Below, piece after piece: positions 35,224 through 42,423 of a DNA stretch of 64,000 nucleotides. The position numbers were made by a program, and so were the translations under genes. Each line of letters begins with the position of its first letter. Position 1 is the first letter of the stretch. The DNA lies in the NCBI RefSeq assembly GCF_000308595.1, contig NZ_BAGA01000132.1:109538-173537 (forward strand). The letters are read 5' to 3'. The DNA comes from Nocardia higoensis NBRC 100133 (GTDB taxonomy: Bacteria; Actinomycetota; Actinomycetes; Mycobacteriales; Mycobacteriaceae). The notes beneath the pieces were generated by a model. That model saw nothing but the letters and a program-made list of their open reading frames with translations. It was not told the origin of the DNA and made no database searches.

Positions 35224-35396
35224 CCCTCCCAGGGTAGGCGACCCGGTTTGCGGGCCGGACGCGCCCTCGCCGGACGAACATCCGTTTTGTCCATTACTTC
35301 GCCTTTACCCACTGTAGGTGATTCGAGTACCTAGGGGTTCGAGTGCGACGATGGCGCCACTTGATGAGGGACTGTCGAAGAACGGAGAGGTTTGCT

Positions 35397-35609
35397 ATGA
35401 GTGCGATCACCGTCGGCGGCCAGGACACCTTGCTGACCCCCGGGCAAGTCGCCGCACTGTTCCACGTCGATCCCAAGACGGTGACCCGCTGGGCACACGC
35501 GGGCCGTCTCGGATCGTTGCGCACTCCCGGCGGACATCGTCGCTTCCGCGAGTCCGAGGTCATGCAACTGCTGAAGTCGCTGACCACCGAGGCCAAATCG
35601 GAGAACTGA
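35397..35609 (+). CDS. bldC: Developmental regulator BldC
   Basis: A 70-residue MerR-type winged-helix DNA-binding protein without an effector domain. The core LLTPGQVAALFHVDPKTVTRWAHAGRLGSLRTPGGHRRFRESEV is essentially the actinobacterial BldC sequence. In Streptomyces BldC binds cooperatively to direct repeats and delays sporulation; in non-sporulating relatives the role is less clear. GGAGAGG lies at good spacing before the ATG. It is the last recognised chromosomal regulator before the integrated element. Confidence 0.93.
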   Translation: MSAITVGGQDTLLTPGQVAALFHVDPKTVTRWAHAGRLGSLRTPGGHRRFRESEVMQLLKSLTTEAKSEN

Positions 35610-35695
35610 CCGGGCGTCGTGTGTCACTTCGCGAGTGGTCCGCGCTGTGCGCGGACCACTCGCGGGGCTACCCTCGATACCAGGAGGTGAGCCAC

Positions 35696-35896
35696 GTGGC
35701 ATATCTGTTGGCCCTCATCGCAATCATCGCGGTGGCAGTGCTGATGTGGAAGGCGTTCGGCCCGGGAAGAATCGATCAGCCGGTCGCGCCTCCGCGCCGT
35801 CGCCCGATCCTCGGCCCCGACGACGACCCCGACTTCCTCTGGCGCATCTCCCGCGAGCAGCACCGCCGCGACGGCGACGGCCCCAAGGAACACTGA
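35696..35896 (+). CDS. Small single-pass membrane protein
   Basis: A 66-residue protein: one N-terminal transmembrane helix (AYLLALIAIIAVAVLMWKAF) and a charged, Pro/Arg-rich tail (RRRPILGPDDDPDFLWRISREQHRR). AGGAGGTGA before the GTG is a near-perfect RBS, so it is a real gene. It follows bldC by 86 nt. The 244 nt from its stop to the displaced ccsB end show no gene. Function unknown. Confidence 0.72.
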   Translation: MAYLLALIAIIAVAVLMWKAFGPGRIDQPVAPPRRRPILGPDDDPDFLWRISREQHRRDGDGPKEH

Positions 35897-36140
35897 CCGT
35901 CGGCGGTCACCGCCTCGGCGCCCGCCCGCTCGACAGGCTGTCGGTCAGCGAACACAGCCCCCGAGTCGGCCGCGCGCAGCAAGCGACGGATTCCCGGGGC
36001 GTGATCGCCGCGAGTTCGTCGCGCGGGTTCTCCTTCTCAGGCACCGGGTCGTAGCGCGTCCGCGGATCCGCCATCGATCATCGATGCGGAGACTCCCCCG
36101 ACCTTCGCGATCGCCCGCGCGCTTCTCCAGCCGGTGTCGG

Positions 36141-36194
36141 CTAGGTGAGGCCGGCGTAGCTGTGCAGGCCGCTGATCACGATGTTGATGATGAA
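36141..36194 (-). pseudogene. Displaced original 3' end of ccsB (last 17 codons)
   Basis: Read on the minus strand this encodes FIINIVISGLHSYAGLT and a TAG stop, identical in protein sequence to the last 17 residues of the intact ccsB 9.4 kb away. The final codons differ (GGC CTC ACC TAG here, GGA TTG ACC TAA in the intact gene). This is the chromosomal gene end pushed away by insertion of the element. Confidence 0.9.
36151..36194 (+). repeat. Attachment site core, left copy (attL)
   Basis: 44 bp identical to 45578-45621 in the same orientation. The sequence outside (36141-36150) is the old chromosomal ccsB end; the sequence inside is element DNA. Confidence 0.93.
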
Positions 36195-36298
36195 CACCGT
36201 ACTCGGCGTTTGCCGTCGTTGGTCGTTGCAGGCTCGTGCGGCCTGACCTGGGATTCCCCGATGGCATCGTTGGCTGAGTAGGGCATCGGTGGGGCGCA

Positions 36299-36319
36299 CT
36301 GCGTACTCACTGCGTACCG
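36299..36319 (+). repeat. Left integrase arm-type repeat
   Basis: 21 bp identical to 45486-45506, same orientation, starting 105 bp inside the left core. Each copy is itself two tandem CTGCGTAC units 11 nt apart. The placement on both sides of the core fits integrase arm-binding sites. Confidence 0.6.
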
Positions 36320-36322
36320 AAG

Positions 36323-36349
36323 CGGCGGGACTTACACCCCGCCGTTTCG
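36323..36349 (+). terminator. Hairpin with TTTCGT tail near the left end
   Basis: CGGCGGG (36323-36329) pairs with CCCGCCG (36338-36344), followed by TTTCGT. In the excised circle it lies downstream of int, past attP, and could end the xis-int transcript. Confidence 0.45.
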
Positions 36350-36368
36350 TCGTGTCTGGACCCTGGAT

Positions 36369-36554
36369 GGCCCTGCGCTGGGGTGGCCTGCACATGACGG
36401 GGCGGGCTTCCCGCCTGCCCCATAGGGCCTGCCTGTCACGCGCAGAGGCTCACAGGTCAAGAGTCAGCGCAGCTGATCACGCAGTGACGCCGATAGGCGC
36501 TCTTGAGGTGTGAGGGGCGCGGGATCACAATGCAGGCCACCCCAGCGTAGGGCC
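36369..36554. repeat. 24-bp inverted repeat in the non-coding left end
   Basis: Bases 36369-36392 and 36531-36554 are inverted copies with one mismatch in 24, separated by 138 bp that contain a further GGCGGG/CCCGCC hairpin (36401-36415). The surrounding 36195-36957 has no convincing gene. It may be a replication origin or transfer site; nothing in the sequence proves which. Confidence 0.6.
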
Positions 36555-36843
36555 ACGCGGCCAGAGGTCGCGCAGTAGTTCACTGGGTGCTCGGGGTGAG
36601 GTTCGTGGTTGGTCGGACCGGATCGAGCGGGACCACAGCCAGTGGACCGGGCAGAGTGCCGGCCGATTCGTGCTCGGCTGCGGGAGGCAAGTCCGGTAGG
36701 GCTGGCGTCGTGCCCCGCCCTGCTCAGTTGATGGAGAAGGCGGCCAGATAGGAATGGTCGGCGTTCTACCCCGTCGCCAATGCGGTGCCGACGCGCCCAA
36801 CGGACCCCGGCCTGCCGGAGCCTGCGGAGGCCGGCCGGGCTGT

Positions 36844-36889
36844 GCGGTGCCGCGTGGCGGCACCGCTGGGCGGCGCGCCAGCGCCGCCC
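36844..36889. repeat. Two tandem strong hairpins
   Basis: A 10-bp stem (36844-36853 with 36857-36866) is followed after one base by a 9-bp stem (36868-36876 with 36881-36889). They lie 69 nt before the methyltransferase-like gene. They may be terminators insulating that gene or part of a single-strand origin. Confidence 0.5.
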
Positions 36890-36957
36890 CTTGACTTCAT
36901 ATGGCGGGTTTCGGCAACTACTCGCGTAGGTGCCTGTGGCGCAGGAAGAATCGGGGC

Positions 36958-37788
36958 ATGACCTTCGCGCTGACACCGCAGCGACGTTCGGAACTCGCCG
37001 CCCTGCTCGAGGACGCAGAGCTGTTGCGAGCTCAGTATCCGCGCATGGCCGAGTACTTGGACACCGCTCCGATGCTCGCCGGCACTGGTGACCCAGAGGC
37101 GGATGCTGCGTTCGATCTGCGGTTCGTGCACTACATGGCCGGCGGTGACTCGGACTCCGGCAATCCGTACTGGGACATCGTCGGCCCCTCGGTCGGCAGC
37201 GATGGCACTCGCCGAGTAGTCAACGGAGGTGCATCGCGCGGGAGCGCCCGACTGGCGTTCGTGCAGACGATCCTGCAGAGCACCTACGCCTACGCGATCC
37301 CGTCTCCGGAAACCCTGCGGTGGATCACAGACTTCACCGCGGGCCGGACCATCCTCGAACTCGGCGCCGGCCGGGGCTATTGGGCACAGCAGCTGGCCAA
37401 GGCTGGAGGGGTGGTGCGCGCTTTCGACGTCGAACCTCCACACCGAGCCTCGAACCCGTCGTTTCCCGCCACGGCTGGACAGGCCGACGTATGGCACGAG
37501 GTCGAAGACCTGGATGCGTTCGATGCCGCCGTGACCGCCGACTCCGTGCTATTCCTGTGCTGGCCCCCCGGCTGGGAGAACCCCATGTCGTCGACGGCGT
37601 TGGAAAAGTTCGGCAACGGAGGTGGCCGGCATCTGGTCTACGTCGGCGAACCTCGGGGCGGCAAGACGGGCGATGATTCGTTCTTCGATTCCCTGGATTC
37701 GAGCTGGTCGCTGACTGCGACGGACCCGGAGTTCGTGTCGTGGTGGAATCTGAACGACGCCGCCCAGGTCTGGCAACGACATTCGTAG
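36958..37788 (+). CDS. SAM-dependent methyltransferase-like cargo protein
   Basis: A 276-residue protein. SAM motif I is seen as TILELGAGRGYWAQQLAKAGG (about residues 130-150), followed by VRAFDVEPP for the acidic residue of motif II. The segment LFLCWPPGWENPMSSTAL resembles the (D/N)PP(Y/W) motif IV of amino-methyltransferases but starts with Cys-Trp. The N-terminal 100 residues are not recognised. AGGAAG lies upstream of the ATG. It is the only element gene without an obvious role in replication or transfer. Substrate unknown: nucleic acid, protein and small molecules are all open. Confidence 0.7.
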   Translation: MTFALTPQRRSELAALLEDAELLRAQYPRMAEYLDTAPMLAGTGDPEADAAFDLRFVHYMAGGDSDSGNPYWDIVGPSVGSDGTRRVVNGGASRGSARLAFVQTILQSTYAYAIPSPETLRWITDFTAGRTILELGAGRGYWAQQLAKAGGVVRAFDVEPPHRASNPSFPATAGQADVWHEVEDLDAFDAAVTADSVLFLCWPPGWENPMSSTALEKFGNGGGRHLVYVGEPRGGKTGDDSFFDSLDSSWSLTATDPEFVSWWNLNDAAQVWQRHS

Positions 37789-37800
37789 GACACAAAGAAA

Positions 37801-37830
37801 GCCGGCCCCACCGGAGTAGACGGGGCCGGC
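37801..37830. terminator. Bidirectional terminator between methyltransferase and GntR genes
   Basis: GCCGGCCCC (37801-37809) pairs with GGGGCCGGC (37822-37830). On the minus strand it is followed by TTTCTTTGTG, a good U-rich tail for the GntR transcript. Confidence 0.75.
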
Positions 37831-37846
37831 CTCGCGCAACTGCGCC

Positions 37847-38524
37847 TCAGGACGAAGGTGTGAGCGCCATCGTGAAGACGAACGAGTCGTAGCGGTCTCG
37901 CGGGTAGGAGACATCCGAGACCATCAGCAGGCGGTCATTGAGCAAGAACCGCTGATGCACCGTTTTGACCAGTTCGCCCGAGGCCACTTCGAGCCACACC
38001 GCGTGGGCCGGGACGGGCGGCCGGTCCGCCAGGGTCTCTTCCAGAGACGTCGCGGTCTTGATGTCGACGCCCGGCAAGTTGTAGGTGTCCGAGATCGAGA
38101 CGGGACGTCCCTTCTCCGACGCCATCGTGATCGTGTACTCGACCTCGTCCCCGTGGGCGATCCCGAATTCCGCGGCCAGGTGCCCATCGGCCGGGATGCG
38201 CTTCACTTCGCGTTCGATCGTCACGTCTTCATCCCCGGTCGCCGACTCGTTTCCGAAGGTAACTTCGGGGTCTTCCATCTGCCGTTCGGGCGACACGCGA
38301 ACCAGGGTCGGACGCGCAGCGACGAACGTGCCTCGGCGCTCGATCGTATAGACGAGCCCTTGCCGTAACAGCAGGTCGATGACCTTGCGGATCACTATCT
38401 CGGAGACGTTGTGCCGCTTGGCCAGTTCGGCGTAGCTGGGTAGCTGAGTCCTCGCCGGTAGGGCGCCGCTGCGGATGTCGCGGGCGATCTCACCGGCAAT
38501 CACGACGTACGCGGGCTCACTCAC
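37847..38524 (-). CDS. GntR-family repressor (KorSA-like)
   Basis: A 225-residue GntR/HutC-type regulator. The N-terminal winged helix is VVIAGEIARDIRSGALPARTQLPSYAELAKRHNVSEIVIRKVIDLLLRQGLVYTIERRGTFVA; a UTRA-like effector domain follows. By analogy with KorSA of pSAM2 it should keep the replication/transfer operon silent in the integrated state. The GTG at 38524 has AGGAGG seven nt upstream. It is divergent from the activator gene across a region with five GTATAC-centred operator copies, one of them 43 nt upstream of its own start. Confidence 0.87.
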   Translation of the reverse strand: MSEPAYVVIAGEIARDIRSGALPARTQLPSYAELAKRHNVSEIVIRKVIDLLLRQGLVYTIERRGTFVAARPTLVRVSPERQMEDPEVTFGNESATGDEDVTIEREVKRIPADGHLAAEFGIAHGDEVEYTITMASEKGRPVSISDTYNLPGVDIKTATSLEETLADRPPVPAHAVWLEVASGELVKTVHQRFLLNDRLLMVSDVSYPRDRYDSFVFTMALTPSS

Positions 38525-38566
38525 GGCTGATCCTCCTGTTACGTGGTCGGCGCTGGCCATACGCAG

Positions 38567-38693
38567 TTGCGTATACGCAAATCACGGTACTCCACTCAAG
38601 TTGAGCGATGAGTCAAGCCGCCTTTCGCGCCTGCGTATACGCAAACCCCTTGTGTGTATACGCAGGCTGTGTATACGCTGTTGTGTATGCACA
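38567..38693. promoter_or_regulatory. Cluster of five GTATAC-centred operators
   Basis: Sites: TTGCGTATACGCAA (38567-38580), TGCGTATACGCA (38632-38643), TGTGTATACGCA (38653-38664), TGTGTATACGCT (38668-38679) and TGTGTATGCACA (38682-38693). The first two are perfect palindromes; the last three are spaced 14-15 nt apart. They lie between the divergent GntR gene and the replication/transfer operon, the expected place for the GntR binding sites. Confidence 0.8.
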
Positions 38694-38729
38694 GATCGTG
38701 CAGCACTTCCCGCAACAAGGAGTACTGAG

Positions 38730-39167
38730 ATGGCACTCAAGGACATGTGGATTCCGACCGACTTCCGCGCGGTGTTCCCGAAGGGCGTGTTGCTGCTCGG
38801 CGACATCGAGGCTCAGACCGAGTTCAGTGAGGACCGCAACGCGCCGAAGCGTCAGGCGGTCGACTACGACCGTGACGGCAACGGCTCGGGCAAGCGGCTG
38901 TGGAAGGCCACGATCATGGACCGGGCTGGCGGCAAGGCGAACCAGGCCGGTTTCGACATCACGTTCGTCGCTGATCAGATCCCGGTTCCTTCGGAGCCGG
39001 AGGTCGTGGAGGGCCTGCGTCCGATCGAGCTGGAAGGGCTGATGCTCAAGCCCCGCGTGGTCGGTAACGGTCAGTTCAAGTCGATCGGCTTCTACATCCG
39101 CGCAACCGGCATCAAGGGCGACAACTCCGGCGCCAAGACCCACCCGGCCTCGAACAAGGCGGCCTGA
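38730..39167 (+). CDS. Plasmid replication, integration and excision activator-like protein
   Basis: A 145-residue soluble protein that resembles the small activator found first in the replication/transfer operon of actinomycete integrating elements (Pra-like). Recognised by the pattern FPKGVLLLGDIEAQTEF near the start, the WKATIMDR block and a C-terminal domain with LKPRVVGNGQFKSIGFYIRATGIK. No enzyme motif is seen. AAGGAG lies seven nt before the ATG. It is first in a run of closely packed plus-strand genes to int and is probably the main target of the GntR repressor. Confidence 0.7.
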   Translation: MALKDMWIPTDFRAVFPKGVLLLGDIEAQTEFSEDRNAPKRQAVDYDRDGNGSGKRLWKATIMDRAGGKANQAGFDITFVADQIPVPSEPEVVEGLRPIELEGLMLKPRVVGNGQFKSIGFYIRATGIKGDNSGAKTHPASNKAA

Positions 39168-39169
39168 TC

Positions 39170-39403
39170 ATGTCGTTCATCAACACCATGATCACCGGGC
39201 ATGACGGGATCGCGGTCGAGTATTCGCCCGGCTTCGAACACGACAACTACATGATTCCCGGCACGGTGCGCATATCGCTGGTCGGGACGGCGCGCACCAC
39301 CTCCGTGAGCCTGAGCATCGAGGATGCCCGTTCGCTGTTGGCTGCGTTGCCGGGTCTGCTGGCCAAGCACGACGCGGCCGTGGCCTCGGATAAGGCGGCC
39401 TGA
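39170..39403 (+). CDS. Hypothetical element protein
   Basis: A 77-residue protein starting 2 nt after the activator stop. It reads as a small beta-rich N-terminal part (IAVEYSPGFEHDNYMIPGTVRISLVGTARTTSVSLS) and one C-terminal helix (EDARSLLAALPGLLAKHDAAVAS). I do not recognise the family. Tight packing and the frame make it likely real. It may modulate the activator before it or the membrane protein after it. Confidence 0.65.
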   Translation: MSFINTMITGHDGIAVEYSPGFEHDNYMIPGTVRISLVGTARTTSVSLSIEDARSLLAALPGLLAKHDAAVASDKAA

Positions 39404-39405
39404 TC

Positions 39406-40098
39406 ATGGGTGCGGCGGGCCAGGCGGCGGCGATGCGTTACGCGCGTTGGTCCGCCGCAGCCATCATCGTCGGCGTGGGGGCGGCAGCGTTCCGGCTGTC
39501 GTACTCCACCCTCAAAGACCTCGCCGTCCTGGCGCACATCCCGGCCCGGGATGCGTGGTTGTTCCCGCTGATCGTGGACGGAACGATCCTGCTCGCCACC
39601 TTCGGGGTGCTGGTCTGCCCGGGGAAGGAACGCCGCTTCTTCCTCTCGGTGCTGGTGATCGGGTCGGCGGTCTCGGTCGCCGGGAACAGCCTGCACGCGG
39701 TGGCCAACGGTCAACCGCTTCCGGCGTGGGCGTCGGCCATCGTGGCGGCGATCGCCCCGATATCGCTGCTCGCCGATACCCACGGGTTGGCGGTGTTGTT
39801 CCGGGTCGCCAACCACAAACCAGTCGCCGAACCGGTGCCCGAACCCGTCGCGGCCGTTGTGCCGGTGGAGTCGGTGCCCGAAGTGCCGGCCGATTCGTCC
39901 GCGCCGGTGCTGACGCGAGAGCCCGAACCAGAACCCGAACCCGAGCCGGTGCCGGAGTCGGTGCCGGAGCCGGTGACCGAGCCGTTCCCGGTGGCCGCCC
40001 CGGTGGCCGAGGTTTCCCCGCCCGCACGGGTGATGCCGGTTCGGCAGTCGCGTCCGGTGCAGGACATGCTTCCGATCGCACTTCCCATTGGGGGATGA
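39406..40098 (+). CDS. SpdB-like DUF2637 membrane protein
   Basis: A 230-residue protein with four transmembrane helices in the first 140 residues, including RLSYSTLKDLAVLAHIPARDAWLFPLIVDGTILLATFG, which is typical of DUF2637/SpdB-like proteins of actinomycete plasmids. The cytoplasmic tail is a Pro/Glu/Val repeat (EPEPEPEPVPESVPEPV). Spd proteins help spread a transferred element from cell to cell within mycelium. It starts 2 nt after the previous stop and is followed 1 nt later by the FtsK/TraB gene. Confidence 0.8.
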   Translation: MGAAGQAAAMRYARWSAAAIIVGVGAAAFRLSYSTLKDLAVLAHIPARDAWLFPLIVDGTILLATFGVLVCPGKERRFFLSVLVIGSAVSVAGNSLHAVANGQPLPAWASAIVAAIAPISLLADTHGLAVLFRVANHKPVAEPVPEPVAAVVPVESVPEVPADSSAPVLTREPEPEPEPEPVPESVPEPVTEPFPVAAPVAEVSPPARVMPVRQSRPVQDMLPIALPIGG

Positions 40099-40099
40099 A

Positions 40100-41416
40100 A
40101 TGTCGACTCTGACAACACTTCTCACCACAGGCAGCGGATTCCTCGCTGTCGGTGGCATGGCCTGGATGCGGTGGGCCGGAGACGACCGACCCCGCCAGGT
40201 CACCGCCGAATCCCTCGCCGATGCCGCCCCGCTCGGGCTGCGGACCGCGGTCTACATTCTGGCCGACCCGGCACAGACGAACCTGATGTTCGCCGCGCTG
40301 GGTCTCGGCTCGGCCGAGGGAGGGTTCCCCTACGTCGAGCGTTACGACTTCACCGATCACGGCCTGGACGTCGAGCTGATGATGCTGGGCGGCCAGTCGT
40401 TCAAGGACTGGTCCAACGACGAAGTACTCGCCCAGTTCGCGACCTACTTCGCGGTTCCGGAGGTCACCGTCTCGTCTCCGGAACCGAGCTGGGTCCGCCT
40501 GCATGTGCGCACCGTCGACACCTTGGCTGCCCCGGCTCCGGCCCCGTTCGGTGACCGGCATCGGGTCGACCTCGAGGCGGTGCCGGTCGGTGTCACCGAA
40601 GCTCACGATCTGTGGCGGCTGCGCGTGCTCTACGGGCACATCCTGTTGGCCGGGGCGACCGGTTCCGGGAAGGGCTCGGTCGTCTGGTCGATCCTTGGTG
40701 GGCTCGGTCCGGCTATCCGGGATGGGCTGGTGGATGTGTGGATGGCCGATCCGAAAGGCGGGGTCGAGTTCGGGCGCGGGGAGGGCCGGTTGTTCGTCCG
40801 GTTCGCCACCGATACCGAAACCATCGTGGCCATGCTCAAAGAAGCCGTCGATGTGCTGCGGGAGCGGCTGGCATTCATGCGCGCCAACGGGATTCGCAAG
40901 CATGTGCCGACACCGGATGAGCCGCTGGTCGTGATCATCATCGACGAAGCCGCGTCGCTGTCCTCGTATGCCGAGCGAGAGACCCAGCAGGAGTTCCGGC
41001 GTCTGACCGGTCTGCTGCTGTCGCAGGGCCGGGCGGCGGGGGTGTCGATGATCGCGGCGTTGCAGGACCCGTCGAAGGAGACAATGCCGAACCGGCAACT
41101 GTTCCCCATCCGGATCGGGCTGCGCCTGGACGAACCGACCCAGGTGGCGATGGTTCACGGCCAGGGTGCCCGGGACCGGGGTGCCCGCTGCGACCGCATC
41201 GACGAACACACCCCTGGTGTCGGCTTTGTCGGTCAGGACGGCACTACCGACTTCGTGCGGGTGCGTGCCTTCTGGGTCTCCGATACCGCCGCTGATCAGA
41301 TCGTGGACGCCTACTCCCCGGCGCCCGAGATCACCGGCCCGGCCGAGGACTACTCGGATTTCGATCCCGACGACCTCGGCGACGAGGACCCCGGAACCGG
41401 TTCGGCTGCTGCCTGA
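40100..41416 (+). CDS. FtsK/SpoIIIE-type DNA translocase (TraB/TraSA-like)
   Basis: The conjugative motor of actinomycete elements, which moves double-stranded DNA between cells as a hexamer. The 438-residue protein has a short N-terminal hydrophobic segment, a small alpha/beta domain (GLDVELMMLGGQSFKDWSNDEVLAQFATYFAVPEVTVSS), Walker A AGATGSGKGSVVWSIL near residue 185, Walker B LVVIIIDEAASLS near 277, and FtsK-type LLLSQGRAAGVSMIAALQDPSK. The start at 40100 has GGGGG five nt upstream. A separate downstream gene has a similar non-ATPase domain. Confidence 0.9.
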   Translation: MSTLTTLLTTGSGFLAVGGMAWMRWAGDDRPRQVTAESLADAAPLGLRTAVYILADPAQTNLMFAALGLGSAEGGFPYVERYDFTDHGLDVELMMLGGQSFKDWSNDEVLAQFATYFAVPEVTVSSPEPSWVRLHVRTVDTLAAPAPAPFGDRHRVDLEAVPVGVTEAHDLWRLRVLYGHILLAGATGSGKGSVVWSILGGLGPAIRDGLVDVWMADPKGGVEFGRGEGRLFVRFATDTETIVAMLKEAVDVLRERLAFMRANGIRKHVPTPDEPLVVIIIDEAASLSSYAERETQQEFRRLTGLLLSQGRAAGVSMIAALQDPSKETMPNRQLFPIRIGLRLDEPTQVAMVHGQGARDRGARCDRIDEHTPGVGFVGQDGTTDFVRVRAFWVSDTAADQIVDAYSPAPEITGPAEDYSDFDPDDLGDEDPGTGSAAA

Positions 41417-41462
41417 CCGCTCGGACGACATCCAACCTTCTCCCTGAAATCGAGGTTCTGTG

Positions 41463-41645
41463 ATGAGCAACCACTACGACGACTCGAACGTGATCGACCT
41501 GGCGGCCCGGCGTCGCTGCCAGCTCGAGGCCCGTGGCCTGGACCCGATCGCGGTCGCGGTCCACGTCCTGGCCGAGACCGGTACGCCGATGGTCTGGCCT
41601 GCCGGTGACGGCTACGACGACGGCGACGGCGGGTGGGCCGCATGA
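41463..41645 (+). CDS. Small hypothetical element protein
   Basis: A 60-residue protein, MSNHYDDSNVIDLAARRRCQLEARG at the start and a Gly/Asp-rich end. The phrase NVIDLAARRR resembles the N-terminal peptide of many small actinobacterial plasmid proteins. GAGG lies upstream of the ATG and the gene overlaps the next start by 4 nt (ATGA). Not recognised further. Confidence 0.6.
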   Translation: MSNHYDDSNVIDLAARRRCQLEARGLDPIAVAVHVLAETGTPMVWPAGDGYDDGDGGWAA

Positions 41646-41788
41646 CCACCCGGAAACCCGTTCCGGCACAGCCTGATCCGGCCGAGCAGACGCCGGAGAA
41701 GACAGACCGCCGCCGGAAGCGGGTCGACCTGCACGCCCTGTCCCCGAACCAACTCGACCTGTTCGCCGAGGAAGACACCGAACAATGA
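41642..41788 (+). CDS. Very small basic/acidic element protein
   Basis: A 48-codon gene coupled on both sides: its ATG overlaps the previous stop and its stop overlaps the next ATG. The product runs MTTRKPVPAQPDPAEQTPEK, then a basic TDRRRKRVDL, then HALSPNQLDLFAEEDTEQ. The motif LSPNQLDLF looks like a short docking peptide. No family recognised; the double ATGA overlap is the main evidence that it is translated. Confidence 0.6.
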   Translation: MTTRKPVPAQPDPAEQTPEKTDRRRKRVDLHALSPNQLDLFAEEDTEQ

Positions 41789-42423
41789 TCACCACGACAA
41801 CGACCACCATGACCGGGCGTGACCCGCTCGACGTCATCGGCCTGGCCATCCTGAACATCGGCGGCGGCATCCTCGTCGCGCTCGCTGCGGCCGCCTGGTG
41901 GGCGGTGCTGTTCCCGATGGTCTCGATCCCGCTCGTGCTGGCCGTGGCCGCCGGGCTGCTGGTGCATCCGCTGGCCGGGGTCGGCGTGGTCGGTGGCTGG
42001 GGCGTGGGGATGGTGCTGTGGCGCGTACAGAGCCCGCAGACCTTCCAGCGCTGGATCACCGCCCGTGCTCGCGCCCGGTTCCTGGCCTTGTTCCGCTACC
42101 GCCGCCGCTGGGTCCGCCTGCTCACCGCCTGCCAACTGGTCATCCTCGACGGCGACCGGGTGCGGGTGCCCAAGCTGATGGATGTGTGGATCGGCGACAG
42201 TGACGACCTGATCCACGTGCGGATGGTGGCCGGTCACCGGCCCGACGACTACAGCGACCGCGCCGAGCAGCTCGCCCACGCCTTCGGCGCCCGCGAGTGC
42301 CGGGTCAAGGTGCTCGGTCCTGGGCTGATCGAACTGAACTTCCACTACCACGATGCCCTCGCCGAACCCGTCGACCTGCCCCAGATCATCGACGGCAGCG
42401 ACTGGAGGAAGGACGCCGCATGA
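41785..42423 (+). CDS. TraB N-terminal-domain-like membrane protein without ATPase
   Basis: A 212-residue protein with two or three transmembrane helices (LDVIGLAILNIGGGILVALAAAAWWAVLFPMVSIPLVLAVAAGLLV and a following Gly-rich one), a basic RRRWVRLL segment and a C-terminal alpha/beta domain (DDLIHVRMVAGHRPDDYSDRAEQLAHAFGARECRVKVLGPGLIELNFHYHD). This matches the membrane and adaptor part found at the N-terminus of many actinomycete FtsK/TraB transfer proteins, here as a separate gene. It probably partners the translocase. It overlaps the gene before it and the rep gene after it by 4 nt each. Confidence 0.7.
   Translation: MITTTTTTMTGRDPLDVIGLAILNIGGGILVALAAAAWWAVLFPMVSIPLVLAVAAGLLVHPLAGVGVVGGWGVGMVLWRVQSPQTFQRWITARARARFLALFRYRRRWVRLLTACQLVILDGDRVRVPKLMDVWIGDSDDLIHVRMVAGHRPDDYSDRAEQLAHAFGARECRVKVLGPGLIELNFHYHDALAEPVDLPQIIDGSDWRKDAA

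Noticed and set aside
36151..36194. Attachment core as part of a tRNA gene
   Set aside because: The repeat cannot fold as a tRNA 3' half; it reads cleanly as the end of ccsB on the minus strand.
36289..36513. Plus-strand frame of 74 codons near the left attachment site
   Set aside because: Its AYSLRT segment is just the arm-type repeat also found inside int. No RBS and no other sign of coding.
36464..36976. Minus-strand frame of 170 codons in the left end of the element
   Set aside because: No recognisable domain or RBS. It contains ALRWGGLH, as does a plus-strand frame at 36289-36513, only because both cross the 24-bp inverted repeat. I treat the region as non-coding.
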